Positions 34,588 through 43,504 of a DNA stretch of 64,000 bases are shown here, piece by piece. The notes beneath the pieces were generated by a model. The model made no database searches. It was not told where the DNA came from and saw nothing but the letters and a program-made list of their open reading frames with translations. Numbering within the stretch: the first letter of the stretch is position 1; every line of letters begins with the position of its first letter. The position numbers were made by a program, and so were the translations under genes. The stretch lies in NCBI RefSeq assembly GCF_009363895.1, contig NZ_CP045434.1:868001-932000 (forward strand), read 5' to 3'. The stretch is from Sphingomonas ginsengisoli An et al. 2013. GTDB lineage: Bacteria; Pseudomonadota; Alphaproteobacteria; Sphingomonadales; Sphingomonadaceae.

Positions 34588-36978
34588 CTAGTGCCGAACG
34601 ACCGGGTGAGTCCCCCCCGCCAGGGGAGGCTCGGCCGCAAGCTCGTCCGCCTCAGTCCATTCAATCGGCTCGAGCTTGGCGCTCAACGCCTCGGCCAACA
34701 CCTCATCGACATGGGCGACCGGCACGATGCGCAGGCCCTCCTTCACATTCGCGGGCAGTTCCGCAAGGTCCTTCTCATTCTCCTTGGGAATGATCACCGT
34801 GGTTATGCCACCGCGCAACGCAGCGAGCAGCTTTTCCTTGAGGCCCCCGATCGGGAGCACCCGCCCGCGCAGCGTCACCTCGCCGGTCATCGCCACGTCG
34901 CGCCGCACCGGCACGCCGGTCAAAGTCGAGATGATCGTGGTCACCATGCCGATGCCCGCGCTTGGGCCGTCCTTGGGCACCGCGCCTTCGGGCAAATGGA
35001 CGTGGATGTCCTTCTTGGCGAAGATCGACGGCTTGACTCCGTAGGCCGGCGCTCGCGCGCGGACGAAGCTCCACGCCGCCTGGACGCTCTCCTGCATCAC
35101 GTCGCCAAGCTTGCCGGTGGTTTTGATCTGCCCCTTGCCGGGCACCGTCACCGCCTCGATCGTCAGCAGTTCGCCGCCGACCTCGGTCCAGGCGAGCCCG
35201 GTCACCGCGCCGATCTGGTCCTCCTCCTCGCTCATCCCGTAGCGGTAGCGCTGGACCCCGAGGAAGTCGGCCAGGTTGGCCTCGCTGATCGTCACCGTCT
35301 GGTAGGCGCCTTCGAGGATCTTGCGCAGCGCCTTGCGGGCGACCTTGGCCAGCTCGCGCTCGAGCGTGCGGACGCCCGCCTCGCGGGTGTAATAGCGCAG
35401 GATCGCGCGGATCCCGCTGTCCTCGAACACCAGTTCCTCGGGCTTGAGGCCATGCGCCTCGCGCTGCTTGGGGATGAGGTGCCGCTCGGCGATCTGGACC
35501 TTCTCGTCCTCGGTATAGCCCTCGAGGCGAATGATCTCCATCCGGTCGAGCAACGGCTGCGGCATGTCGAGCGAGTTGGCGGTCGTCACGAACATGATGT
35601 CGCTAAGGTCGTAGTCGAGCTCCAGATAATGGTCCTGGAACTTCGAATTCTGCTCGGGGTCGAGCACCTCCAACAGCGCCGACGCCGGATCGCCGCGAAA
35701 ATCCTGACCAAGCTTGTCGATCTCGTCGAGCAGGAACAGCGGATTGCTGGTCCCCGCCTTCTTGAGATTGGCGACGATCTTGCCCGGCAGCGAGCCGATG
35801 TAGGTCCGGCGGTGACCGCGGATCTCGGCCTCGTCACGCACCCCGCCGAGGCTCTGACGAACGAACTCGCGCCCCGTCGCCTTGGCGATCGAACGGCCGA
35901 GCGAGGTCTTGCCGACACCCGGCGGGCCGACAAGGCAGAGGATCGGCCCCTTGAGCTTGTTGGTCCGCGCCTGGACCGCCAGATATTCGACGATCCGCTC
36001 CTTGACCTTCTCAAGGCCATAATGGTCCTCGTCGAGGATTCGCTGCGCCTCGCCGATGTCGTGCTTGAGCTTGCTCTTCTTGCCCCACGGCAGGCCGAGC
36101 AGCACGTCGAGATAGTTGCGCGCGACGGTCGCCTCGGCGCTCATCGGCGCCATGCCCTTCAGCTTCTTGAGCTCGGCGTTTGCCCGGTTGCGCGCTTCCT
36201 TGCTGAGCCGAGTCTTGCGGATCTTGGCCGCAAGCTCGTTCAAGTCGTCCCCGCCCTCGCCGTCCTCGTTGCCGAGCTCGCGCTGGATCGCCTTCAACTG
36301 CTCGTTGAGGTAATATTCGCGCTGGGTCTTCTCCATCTGCCGCTTCACACGGCTACGGATCTTCTTCTCGACCTGGAGGACGCCAAGCTCGCCCTCCATG
36401 AAGGCGTAGACCATCTCCAGCCGGCGCGCGGCATTCAGCTCCGCCAGCACCGCCTGCTTGTCGGCGACCTTGATCGACAGGTTCGACGCCACCGCATCGG
36501 CCAGCACCGAGGCGCTCTCGATCTCGCCGAGCTGGATGCTGGTCTCGGCCGGCAGGCGCTTGTTGAGCTTGGCGTAAGTGTCGAACTGGTCGACCACCGA
36601 GCGCATCAGCGCCTGGGTCTCGGTATCGTCGGCCTCGTCCTCGGGCACATCCTCGATGGTGGCCATGAGGTGCCCTTCGGCCGGCTCGAGCGAGAGCAGC
36701 CGCGCGCGGCGCACGCCCTCGACCAGCACCCGGACCGTGCCGTCGGGCAGCTTCAGCAGCTGCATCGCGGTGGCAACCACGCCCAGGTCGTAGAGCGCGT
36801 CGCGATCGGGCTCGTCCTCGGCGGGGTCGAGCTGGGCGACGAGAAAGATTTCCTTGTCCGCGGCCATCGCGGTCTCGAGCGCGGCCACCGACTTCTCGCG
36901 GCCAACGAACAGGGGGACGATCCGGTGCGGGAAGACGACGATGTCGCGCAACGGCAGAATGGGAAGCGTTTGACTCAT
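34588..36978 (-). CDS. lon: ATP-dependent protease Lon
   Basis: 796 residues, normal LonA length: N-terminal substrate domain (to about 300, starts LPILPLRDIVVFPHRIVPL), AAA+ domain with Walker A GPPGVGKTS and Walker B FLLDEIDK, and the C-terminal protease domain with catalytic Ser in PKDGPSAGIGM and Lys in IGGLKEKLLAA. Degrades misfolded and regulatory proteins in the cytosol. lon-hupB order is common in proteobacteria. Confidence 0.97.
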   Translation of the reverse strand: MSQTLPILPLRDIVVFPHRIVPLFVGREKSVAALETAMAADKEIFLVAQLDPAEDEPDRDALYDLGVVATAMQLLKLPDGTVRVLVEGVRRARLLSLEPAEGHLMATIEDVPEDEADDTETQALMRSVVDQFDTYAKLNKRLPAETSIQLGEIESASVLADAVASNLSIKVADKQAVLAELNAARRLEMVYAFMEGELGVLQVEKKIRSRVKRQMEKTQREYYLNEQLKAIQRELGNEDGEGGDDLNELAAKIRKTRLSKEARNRANAELKKLKGMAPMSAEATVARNYLDVLLGLPWGKKSKLKHDIGEAQRILDEDHYGLEKVKERIVEYLAVQARTNKLKGPILCLVGPPGVGKTSLGRSIAKATGREFVRQSLGGVRDEAEIRGHRRTYIGSLPGKIVANLKKAGTSNPLFLLDEIDKLGQDFRGDPASALLEVLDPEQNSKFQDHYLELDYDLSDIMFVTTANSLDMPQPLLDRMEIIRLEGYTEDEKVQIAERHLIPKQREAHGLKPEELVFEDSGIRAILRYYTREAGVRTLERELAKVARKALRKILEGAYQTVTISEANLADFLGVQRYRYGMSEEEDQIGAVTGLAWTEVGGELLTIEAVTVPGKGQIKTTGKLGDVMQESVQAAWSFVRARAPAYGVKPSIFAKKDIHVHLPEGAVPKDGPSAGIGMVTTIISTLTGVPVRRDVAMTGEVTLRGRVLPIGGLKEKLLAALRGGITTVIIPKENEKDLAELPANVKEGLRIVPVAHVDEVLAEALSAKLEPIEWTEADELAAEPPLAGGTHPVVRH

Positions 36979-37130
36979 AGAGCCCTCATATGGGCGGTGC
37001 CTCTCGCCCGCGCAACAAAGACGCCGGGGCGGCCCGCGCGCGCGACGAACCGGCCGCTTCGGTTCGTTTGTGGGGAACGCTCGTCCCTCCCCGGCCTTTA
37101 TGGACGGGTCGCCTGACGAGGAGAGAGCCG

Positions 37131-37319
37131 ATGAAGGACCGCGCCAAGATCAGCACCGGACCCAATGAAGCCGCCGTCAACGAGACCATTGCCGGAACCG
37201 GGCCCGGCATTCCCGACGAAGCGCTCGGCCCGGGCCGCGAACTGCCCGACCCGCCGACCGACGAGGAAGTCGCCCGGGTCGCCGCCAAGCTCGGCGCCCA
37301 ATTCGCTCCGGCCGATTGA
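37131..37319 (+). CDS. Small conserved-type hypothetical protein (62 aa)
   Basis: 62 polar residues (MKDRAKISTGPNEAAVNET, then a Pro-rich PGIPDEALGPGRELPDPPTD and DEEVARVAAKLGAQ). A strong GAGGAGAG ribosome site stands just before the ATG at 37131 and a terminator follows the stop, which supports a real gene. No family recognised. Divergent from lon. Confidence 0.65.
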   Translation: MKDRAKISTGPNEAAVNETIAGTGPGIPDEALGPGRELPDPPTDEEVARVAAKLGAQFAPAD

Positions 37320-37326
37320 CCATAAG

Positions 37327-37364
37327 AAAAGGCCTCCCCGCCCAGTCGGCGGAGCGGCCTTTTT
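37327..37364. terminator. Bidirectional rho-independent terminator
   Basis: Arms AAAAGGCC and GGCCTTTTT around an inner CCGCC/GGCGG stem. A T-run follows the hairpin on both strands, which suits its place between the 62-residue gene (+) and the secreted protein gene (-). Confidence 0.85.
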
Positions 37365-37385
37365 CTTGAAACTCGGGGGGTGGGC

Positions 37386-37772
37386 CTAGCCGCGCTCGCC
37401 CTTGACCGCCTGCACCGGCGGCTGGTTCACCGCATTCGCCAGCCACCGCGATGTCGAGTTGCAATCGCTGGTTGCCGTCACCGGCTGCCCGGCCTGGAAG
37501 GCGTGGGTGTAGGGAAAGCATTCGGTCGCGCCGCCGGTCGTCAGGCACAGCTTGCCGCCGGTGCCCGACCAGGTTGCCGGCACCAGCCGGCCCGCGGGCG
37601 TCGCGATGCTGGCGGTCCCGTCGGCGTTGAAGGTCACCGTGTTGACCACGCCGTTGGTCTCGACCTGAACCGACTGGCCGACGATTTCCGACCCCGGGGT
37701 CCAGCTCTGCGCCGCCGCGAGGCCGCTCAAGGAAAGGGCCACCAGGCCGACGCTGATCTTGGCAAGCTTCAT
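37386..37772 (-). CDS. Secreted hypothetical protein with signal peptide
   Basis: 128 residues. Signal peptide MKLAKISVGLVALSLSGLAA with cleavage after AAA near residue 21. The mature part is Thr/Gly/Val-rich beta-type sequence with three Cys (CLTTGGATECF, SDCNS). No known domain recognised. The ATG at 37772 is chosen because it starts the signal peptide; the frame is open 20 codons further. Function unknown; periplasmic place likely. Confidence 0.75.
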   Translation of the reverse strand: MKLAKISVGLVALSLSGLAAAQSWTPGSEIVGQSVQVETNGVVNTVTFNADGTASIATPAGRLVPATWSGTGGKLCLTTGGATECFPYTHAFQAGQPVTATSDCNSTSRWLANAVNQPPVQAVKGERG

Positions 37773-37944
37773 GTCGAAACAACCCCTTGGCGATACATGG
37801 CGGACCCTACGCTGGCACGGCGGGCACATCAACCATTCTCAACGCCACACCTTAAGGCTTGGTTGCACAAGCGAACAAGGCGCTTGCCGCGCCCGTGGCA
37901 GCGGCTAAGGACGGGCAAGTCACGGCGGCGGTTGGGAAAATCAG

Positions 37945-39216
37945 GTGTCAGAGTCTCCGCGCATCGCCGTCATCGGCCTTGGCTACGTCGGCTTGCCGCT
38001 GGCCGTGGCGCTGGCGCAACACTTCCCCGTCACCGGGCTCGACATTGACGCCGGCCGCATCGCCGAACTTTCGCAAGGCCACGACCGCACTCGCGAGGTC
38101 ACGCCCGACCGGCTGCGCGCCACCTCGCTGCGGCTGACCAGCGATCCCGCCGACCTCGCCGGCACCAATGTCTTCATCGTCACCGTCCCGACCCCGGTCG
38201 ACGAGGCCAACCGCCCCGACCTCACCCCTTTGCTTGGCGCCACCCGCACCGTCGCCGCCGCGCTTGCCGCCTCGGACCAGCCGGTGATCGTCTACGAAAG
38301 CACCGTCTACCCCGGCGTCACCGAGGACATTTGCGGCCCCGAACTCGCCCGCCTCTCGGGCCTCGTCCAGGGCCGCGACTTCCGCCTCGGCTACAGCCCC
38401 GAGCGGATCAATCCCGGCGACACCGTCCACACCGTCGACAAGATCACCAAGGTCGTCGCCGCCGAGGACGAACCGACGCTCGACCTCCTTGCCCGCATCT
38501 ATGGCGCGATCAACGGCGGCAACATCTTCCGCGCCGCCTCGATCAAGGCTGCCGAGGCCGCCAAGGTGATCGAGAATGCCCAGCGCGACATCAACATCGC
38601 CTTCATGAACGAGCTGGCGCAGATCTTCGCGCGGATGGACCTGTCGATCTGGGACGTACTCGACGCCGCCCGCACCAAGTGGAACTTCCTCCCCTTCGAG
38701 CCCGGCCTCGTCGGCGGCCACTGCATCGGGGTCGATCCCTATTACCTCTCGCACCGCGCGCAGGAGCTGGGCCACCATCCGCAGGTGGTGCTCGCCGGCC
38801 GCGCGACCAACGACGGGATGGGGGCGTGGATCGCCGACCGCCTCCACGAGCGGCTCGGACGCGAGCGCCGCTCGGTGCTGGTGCTCGGCCTCACCTTCAA
38901 GGAAAACGTCCCCGACCTGCGCAACAGCCGGGTGATCGACATCGTCCGCCGGCTCCAGTGGCTCGGCCACCAGGTCGAGGTCGCCGACCCGCTCGCTGAC
39001 CCCGCCGAGGCGCGCGCCGAATATGGCCTCGAGCTCGTCACCCCGGGGTCAAGCCGCTACGCGATGGTGGTCGGCGCGGTCCCCCACGCCGACTATAAGG
39101 CGTGGGACGCCGACCGGCTCGCCGCCTTGCTCGAGCCGGGCGGCACCGTCGCCGACATCAAGCGGGTGTGGGACCGCCAAAGTCTCGGCGACCGCCTGCC
39201 GCTGTGGACGCTCTAG
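37945..39216 (+). CDS. Nucleotide-sugar dehydrogenase (UDP-HexNAc dehydrogenase type)
   Basis: 423 residues from GTG 37945. NAD-binding motif IAVIGLGYVGLPLAVALA, mid-domain lysine region IKAAEAAKVIENAQRDINIA and catalytic Cys260 in VGGHCIGVDPYYLSH. This is the WbpO/VipA (TviB) kind, which oxidises UDP-N-acetyl-hexosamines to uronic acids for surface polysaccharide. The gene for a sugar-phosphate transferase follows 13 bases later, so both likely serve exopolysaccharide or O-antigen synthesis. Confidence 0.9.
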   Translation: MSESPRIAVIGLGYVGLPLAVALAQHFPVTGLDIDAGRIAELSQGHDRTREVTPDRLRATSLRLTSDPADLAGTNVFIVTVPTPVDEANRPDLTPLLGATRTVAAALAASDQPVIVYESTVYPGVTEDICGPELARLSGLVQGRDFRLGYSPERINPGDTVHTVDKITKVVAAEDEPTLDLLARIYGAINGGNIFRAASIKAAEAAKVIENAQRDINIAFMNELAQIFARMDLSIWDVLDAARTKWNFLPFEPGLVGGHCIGVDPYYLSHRAQELGHHPQVVLAGRATNDGMGAWIADRLHERLGRERRSVLVLGLTFKENVPDLRNSRVIDIVRRLQWLGHQVEVADPLADPAEARAEYGLELVTPGSSRYAMVVGAVPHADYKAWDADRLAALLEPGGTVADIKRVWDRQSLGDRLPLWTL

Positions 39217-39229
39217 GCCCCCTGTCCCG

Positions 39230-40522
39230 ATGCTCCAGCCGACCCCGCGCAAGACCCAGCAGCTCGGCCGCCGCTTCTGGCTGACCCGCCGCCGCGTCCA
39301 GCTGATCGGCGCGCTGCTCATCGCCTCCGTCCCGCCCCTGCTCTGGCGCTTCGCCTTCACCCCGCAGGCGATCGACGTCGCCACTGGCAATACCTTCCTC
39401 GCCAATCTGGTCGCGGTGGTGATCGCCTTCTGGGTACGCCTGTCGATCGAGCCCTATCCGGGCATCCGCTCGAGCACCGTCATCCTGCCGACCGCCGCGG
39501 TGGCGCATGGCTCGGTGCTCGCTTTCTTCTTCTTCACCCGCCTCCCCTACGACCGCTTCGCCTTTCTCGCCGGCTTCCTCCTCCACGTCGCCTGGTTCTA
39601 CCTCATCTACTTCCTCGTCCAGCGGCGCGTGCGGCTGCGGATCGGGGTGGTCCCGATCGGCGATCTCAGCCGCCTGCTCGGCATCGACACTGTCACCTGG
39701 GTGGAGCTGAACGAGCCCAGCGTCGACCAGCTCCGCCGCCGCTTCGACGCGGTGGTCGCCGACTTCGGCGCCGACCTGCCCCCGGCGTGGGAAGCCTTCC
39801 TCGCCGACGTCGCGCTGGCAGGCATGATCGTCTACCAGGCCAAGCCGCTCGAGGAATCGCTGACCGGCCGCGTCCGCATCGACCATCTGTCGGAAAACAG
39901 CTTCGGCAGCCTGCTCCCCGCGCGCGGCTACTTCCACTTCAAGTCGGCGCTCGACTGGCTCACCGCCGTGCTGCTGCTGCCGATCATCACGCCCGTAATG
40001 CTGCTGGCCGCGCTCGCCGTCCTCCTCGACGACGGCCGCCCGATCTTCTTCCGCCAGGTCCGGATCGGCCACCGCGGCCGCCGCTTCAAGGTCACCAAGT
40101 TCCGCACCATGCGGGTGAGCGCGGACGAGCCCACCGACACCCGCCAGGCGCTGATGACCGACGCGATCGACCCGCGCGTCACCCGCGTCGGCGCCTTCCT
40201 GCGCAAGTCGCGGATCGATGAGTTGCCCCAGCTCTTCAACATCCTCTTGAACCAGATGAGCTGGATCGGCCCGCGCCCCGAAGCTCATCAGCTTTCCTCA
40301 TGGTACGTCGCCGAGCTACCCTTTTATCGCTACCGCCACGTGGTGAAGCCCGGCATCTCGGGCTGGGCGCAGGTCAACCAGGGCCATGTCGCCGAGGTCG
40401 CCTTGGTGCACGAGAAGCTCCACTACGACTTCTACTACATCAAATATTTCTCGCCCTGGCTCGACCTGCTGATCGTCTTCAAGACGGTGAAGACGATGCT
40501 CTCGGGCTTCGGCGCTCGCTAG
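39230..40522 (+). CDS. Polyprenyl-phosphate sugar phosphotransferase (exopolysaccharide initiating enzyme)
   Basis: 430 residues. About four N-terminal membrane helices (25-145), a soluble middle, a further membrane segment at about 245 (LDWLTAVLLLPIITPVMLLA) and the C-terminal bacterial sugar transferase domain with RPIFFRQVRIGHRGRRFKV, KFRTMRV, DELPQLFNILLNQMSWIGPR and KPGISGWAQVNQGH. It starts repeat-unit synthesis on undecaprenyl phosphate, as in WcaJ/PssY. The N-terminal part is less conserved. Confidence 0.9.
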   Translation: MLQPTPRKTQQLGRRFWLTRRRVQLIGALLIASVPPLLWRFAFTPQAIDVATGNTFLANLVAVVIAFWVRLSIEPYPGIRSSTVILPTAAVAHGSVLAFFFFTRLPYDRFAFLAGFLLHVAWFYLIYFLVQRRVRLRIGVVPIGDLSRLLGIDTVTWVELNEPSVDQLRRRFDAVVADFGADLPPAWEAFLADVALAGMIVYQAKPLEESLTGRVRIDHLSENSFGSLLPARGYFHFKSALDWLTAVLLLPIITPVMLLAALAVLLDDGRPIFFRQVRIGHRGRRFKVTKFRTMRVSADEPTDTRQALMTDAIDPRVTRVGAFLRKSRIDELPQLFNILLNQMSWIGPRPEAHQLSSWYVAELPFYRYRHVVKPGISGWAQVNQGHVAEVALVHEKLHYDFYYIKYFSPWLDLLIVFKTVKTMLSGFGAR

Positions 40523-40525
40523 AAA

Positions 40526-41893
40526 TCAGCGGGTCGTCAGCACCCGGTAGGCCCACGGGGCCAGCGTCATCCGCGTCGCCGCATCGACGCTCACCGCCGC
40601 GCCGCTGTCGAAATCGCGATAGGCGCCGTCGGCCAGCCGCTCGGTAAACTTCACCGTCTGCGGCTGGGCTGAGAAATTGAACACCGCGAACACCCGGTCG
40701 CCGCCTTTCTGGCGAACGAAGGAAAAGACCTTCTGCGGCTGGTCGTTGACCACCCCCACCATCCGCGCTCCCCACGGCGCGTTCCACAGCGCCGGATTGC
40801 GGGTCTTGAGCGCCGCCAGCCGGGTGTAGAGCGCGCGATAGGGCGACTCCTTCCACTCGATCGGATCGCGTTCGAAGAACTTCAGGCGCTTGTCGTTGCC
40901 GCCCTCCTGCCCGTTGTAGATGAGCGGGATCCCCTCGCCGACGAAGCTCAGCACGGTGACGTTGCGCTGCGCCGCGCCGAACACCTCGCGCGCGGTCCCG
41001 TGCCACGCATTCTCGTCGTGGTTCTCGGTATAGACCATCCGCATCGCCCCGGTCGGCCACGCGCTTTCGTTCTCGCTGAAGTAGCTGAATAGCGCCCCGG
41101 TATCGGCCTTGCCCTGCGCGACGCTCTCCAGTGCCTTGTACCAGTCCCACCCGTAGGTCGCGTCGAATGCCTTGGCGTGGAGGTCGCGCATCTGCGCCTC
41201 GCCGAGAAAGAACACCGGCTTGATCTTGTTGGCTTCAGCCCGCACCGCCTCCCAGAAATCGCGCGGGACATAGGCCGCGACGTCGCAGCGGAAGCCGTCG
41301 ATGTCCGCCGTCCGGATCCAGTAAAGCATCGAGTCCGCCATATATTGGCGAAGGCCCTCGCGGTCGTAATTGAAGTCGATGATGTCCGACCAGTCCCACC
41401 ACGGCGTCGGATGGAAATCGCCCTTCCAGTCGCGCTCGTACCAGTCGGGATGCTGGGTCACGAGCGCATTGTCCCACGCGCTGTGGTTGGCGACCCAGTC
41501 GATGATCACCTTCATGCCCAGCGCGTGCGCCGCGCGGACGAAATGCTGGAAGTCGGCCAGTGTCCCGAACTCGGGGTTCACCGCCCGATAGTCGCGCACC
41601 GAATAGGGGCTGCCGAGCGGCCCCTTGCGGTTCTTCACGCCGATCGGGTTGATCGGCATCACCCACAGGATATCGACCCCCATCGCCTTCAGGTCAGGCA
41701 GCCGCGCCTCCGCCGCGCGGAACGTCCCCTCGGGCGTGAACTGGCGCGTGTTGATCTGGTAGATCACCGCGTCCTTGGTCCAGTCGGCGTGCCGCACCCC
41801 GCTCAGATCCTTGGGCGCATAGATGCCGGCCGGGGCCGCGGTGGGGACAAAAGCCAGCGACAGCGCGGCGGCGGCGAACAGGAAGCTCCTCAT
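40526..41893 (-). CDS. Secreted alpha-amylase family (GH13) glycoside hydrolase
   Basis: 455 residues with signal peptide (MRSFLFAAAALSLAFVPTAA). GH13 regions are intact: DWVANHS, GFRCDVAAY (nucleophile Asp204), FFLGEAQM (acid/base Glu232) and ENHDEN (Asp293). A C-terminal beta domain follows. The protein should cleave alpha-glucans in the periplasm or outside; exact specificity unknown. It is convergent with the polysaccharide genes (3-base gap) and divergent from the GbsR-type regulator. Confidence 0.92.
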   Translation of the reverse strand: MRSFLFAAAALSLAFVPTAAPAGIYAPKDLSGVRHADWTKDAVIYQINTRQFTPEGTFRAAEARLPDLKAMGVDILWVMPINPIGVKNRKGPLGSPYSVRDYRAVNPEFGTLADFQHFVRAAHALGMKVIIDWVANHSAWDNALVTQHPDWYERDWKGDFHPTPWWDWSDIIDFNYDREGLRQYMADSMLYWIRTADIDGFRCDVAAYVPRDFWEAVRAEANKIKPVFFLGEAQMRDLHAKAFDATYGWDWYKALESVAQGKADTGALFSYFSENESAWPTGAMRMVYTENHDENAWHGTAREVFGAAQRNVTVLSFVGEGIPLIYNGQEGGNDKRLKFFERDPIEWKESPYRALYTRLAALKTRNPALWNAPWGARMVGVVNDQPQKVFSFVRQKGGDRVFAVFNFSAQPQTVKFTERLADGAYRDFDSGAAVSVDAATRMTLAPWAYRVLTTR

Positions 41894-41986
41894 TGGCGGA
41901 GTGAAGCACGCCGCCTCGAGCGCCGCCAGCCTCGCGCGGGTGAAAACGTATGCAGGCTCGCCGCAATCAGCGCTTGCCTTTCGCTA

Positions 41987-42004
41987 TTTCTGTCATTACA
42001 GAAA
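41987..42004 (+). promoter_or_regulatory. Palindromic operator candidate 1 (GbsR-type regulator)
   Basis: TTTCTGT-CATT-ACAGAAA, perfect 7-base arms, 9 bases upstream of the regulator start. An almost identical palindrome stands at 42604-42621. The place over the likely leader suggests autorepression. Confidence 0.7.
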
Positions 42005-42012
42005 CTCTCGAC

Positions 42013-42561
42013 ATGAAGATCGCCGACCATCCTGCCGCCAAGGCGCTGATCCTTCACTGGGGCGAAATGGGCACCCAGTGGGGCGTCAACCGCTCGGTCG
42101 CGCAGATGCATGCGCTGCTCTATTTGTCCGACCGCCCGCTCAATGCCGAGGACATCGTCGACCAGCTCGGCCTTGCCCGCAGCAACGTCTCGACCGGGAT
42201 GAAGGAACTCCAGGGCTACAACATCGTCAAGCGGGTCCACGTCGAAGGCGACCGCCGCGATCACTTCATCGCCGAGACCGACCTGTGGGAGCTGCTCCTG
42301 CGCATCACCGCCGAGCGCAAGCGGCGCGAGGTCGACCCCACCGTCGCCCTCCTCGCCGAGCTCGCCGACCAGCTCAAGGACGACCCCGCCGCGCCCCCGC
42401 TCCTGCGCGAGCGCATCACCCGCATGCACGATTTCATCGGCACGCTCGGTAACTGGTACAGCCAGGTCCGCAGCCTGCCCAAGCCCACCCTCGTCACCCT
42501 GATGAAGCTGGGCGCCAAGGTCGCCCGCTTCATCCCGGGCGCGAAGGCCACCTCCCACTAA
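42013..42561 (+). CDS. GbsR/MarR family transcriptional regulator
   Basis: 182 residues. Winged helix-turn-helix near 30-95: WGVNRSVAQMHALLYLSDRP, AEDIVDQLGLARSNVSTGMK and IVKRVHVEGDRRDHFIAE, which fit the GbsR group. A long helical C-terminal part can mediate dimerisation. The start at 42013 places the palindrome just upstream. The neighbour at 42641 has the same palindrome, so the regulator probably controls itself and those genes. The signal is unknown. Confidence 0.88.
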   Translation: MKIADHPAAKALILHWGEMGTQWGVNRSVAQMHALLYLSDRPLNAEDIVDQLGLARSNVSTGMKELQGYNIVKRVHVEGDRRDHFIAETDLWELLLRITAERKRREVDPTVALLAELADQLKDDPAAPPLLRERITRMHDFIGTLGNWYSQVRSLPKPTLVTLMKLGAKVARFIPGAKATSH

Positions 42562-42603
42562 ACGTCAACCGCCAACAAGGAGCCGTATCCGCTTACTCAC
42601 CTA

Positions 42604-42621
42604 TTTCGGTAACTACAGAAA
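42604..42621 (+). promoter_or_regulatory. Palindromic operator candidate 2
   Basis: TTTCGGT-AACT-ACAGAAA, flanked like the first copy by CTA on the left and C on the right. It differs from the copy at 41987 by only a few bases, and lies 19 bases before the gene at 42641. Confidence 0.7.
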
Positions 42622-42640
42622 CAACGGAAAGGAATAAAAC

Positions 42641-43015
42641 ATGGTCGAGATTGCCTACATCCTCTACCTCGCCATCTCGCTGGCGATCACCGTTTGGGTC
42701 GCGCGCACGCTGTCGCGCAACGGCGAGGTCTTCCTGGTCCAATGCTTTGGCCACAATGCCGAGCTTGCCGCCTCGACCAATCACCTGCTGGTGGTCGGCT
42801 TCTACCTCATCAACATCGGCTTCATCACCATGACGCTGAGTCTCGGCAACGAGCCGCACAGCTGGCCCGAGGCGATCCGCTTCCTCAGCAGCAAGGTCGG
42901 CCTCGCCGTCCTCGTCCTCGGCGGCATGCACTTCTTCAACATGTCGGCGATCGCCCGCTTCGGCCGCAAGGTGAATCAGTGGCTCGGGACCGAGCCGGTG
43001 CCGGCCAACGCCTGA
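42641..43015 (+). CDS. Four-helix membrane protein, putative GbsR-type regulon member
   Basis: 124 residues with about three to four membrane helices (IAYILYLAISLAITVWVA, HLLVVGFYLINIGFITMTL, VGLAVLVLGGMHFFNMSAI). ATAAAAC and AAAGGA precede the start. No domain recognised. The operator-like palindrome upstream ties it to the regulator at 42013. A GC-rich stem-loop follows the stop. Confidence 0.8.
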   Translation: MVEIAYILYLAISLAITVWVARTLSRNGEVFLVQCFGHNAELAASTNHLLVVGFYLINIGFITMTLSLGNEPHSWPEAIRFLSSKVGLAVLVLGGMHFFNMSAIARFGRKVNQWLGTEPVPANA

Positions 43016-43021
43016 CCCGAA

Positions 43022-43047
43022 CGGCGCCGGGCTTCGGCCCGGCGCCG
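43022..43047 (+). terminator. GC-rich stem-loop with TTCG loop
   Basis: Perfect 11-base arms CGGCGCCGGGC and GCCCGGCGCCG around TTCG. No T-run follows, so it is more likely an RNA-stabilising or partial terminator element between two membrane protein genes. Confidence 0.5.
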
Positions 43048-43071
43048 CCCTCCCATCCGAGGAGTTTTGCA

Positions 43072-43494
43072 ATGCACCGGCCGACAGATTCCGCGAGCGC
43101 CGTGACCTTGGCGAGCACCCTGGCAGGTCCGACCTTCCTCGTCCTGCTGGCGTTCGCGGGGCTGGTCGACTCGATCCCGAACGCCGTCGACATCTGGCCG
43201 CGGATGTTCCCGTTCTACTTCTTCACAGTGGTGATGTCGGCCGGCGTCGGTTTTCTCCCAGCCTTCGTCGCTTGCCTGCTCGGACGACACCTGCTCACCG
43301 CGGCCGCGCGCCACCTCGCTTGGGCAGCCTTGCCCGAAATTTGGGTCGTCGCCGGTGCGGCGCTCGTGGCCGTGCCCGCCTGGCTGGCCGGAGCGCCGCC
43401 GCTCCTCTGTTTCGCCCTCGGCGGGACCGGCGCCTGGTGCGCTTTTCTCGTCCATCCGTCATGCACCCTTCGCGCCGCGCTTCAGCCCGGCTAA
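43072..43494 (+). CDS. Hypothetical membrane protein
   Basis: 140 residues with four hydrophobic segments ([74 protein letters not shown]). GAGGAG precedes the ATG at 43072. No family recognised. Sits between the GbsR-linked membrane gene and trmFO. Confidence 0.65.
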   Translation: MHRPTDSASAVTLASTLAGPTFLVLLAFAGLVDSIPNAVDIWPRMFPFYFFTVVMSAGVGFLPAFVACLLGRHLLTAAARHLAWAALPEIWVVAGAALVAVPAWLAGAPPLLCFALGGTGAWCAFLVHPSCTLRAALQPG

Positions 43495-43504
43495 GGCGAG
43501 CCAC

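Noticed and set aside
37074..37099. GGAAC followed at 16-17 bases by CCTT, upstream of the 62-residue gene, as a fourth EcfG promoter
   Set aside because: The -10 element lacks GTT, so it is too weak to call.
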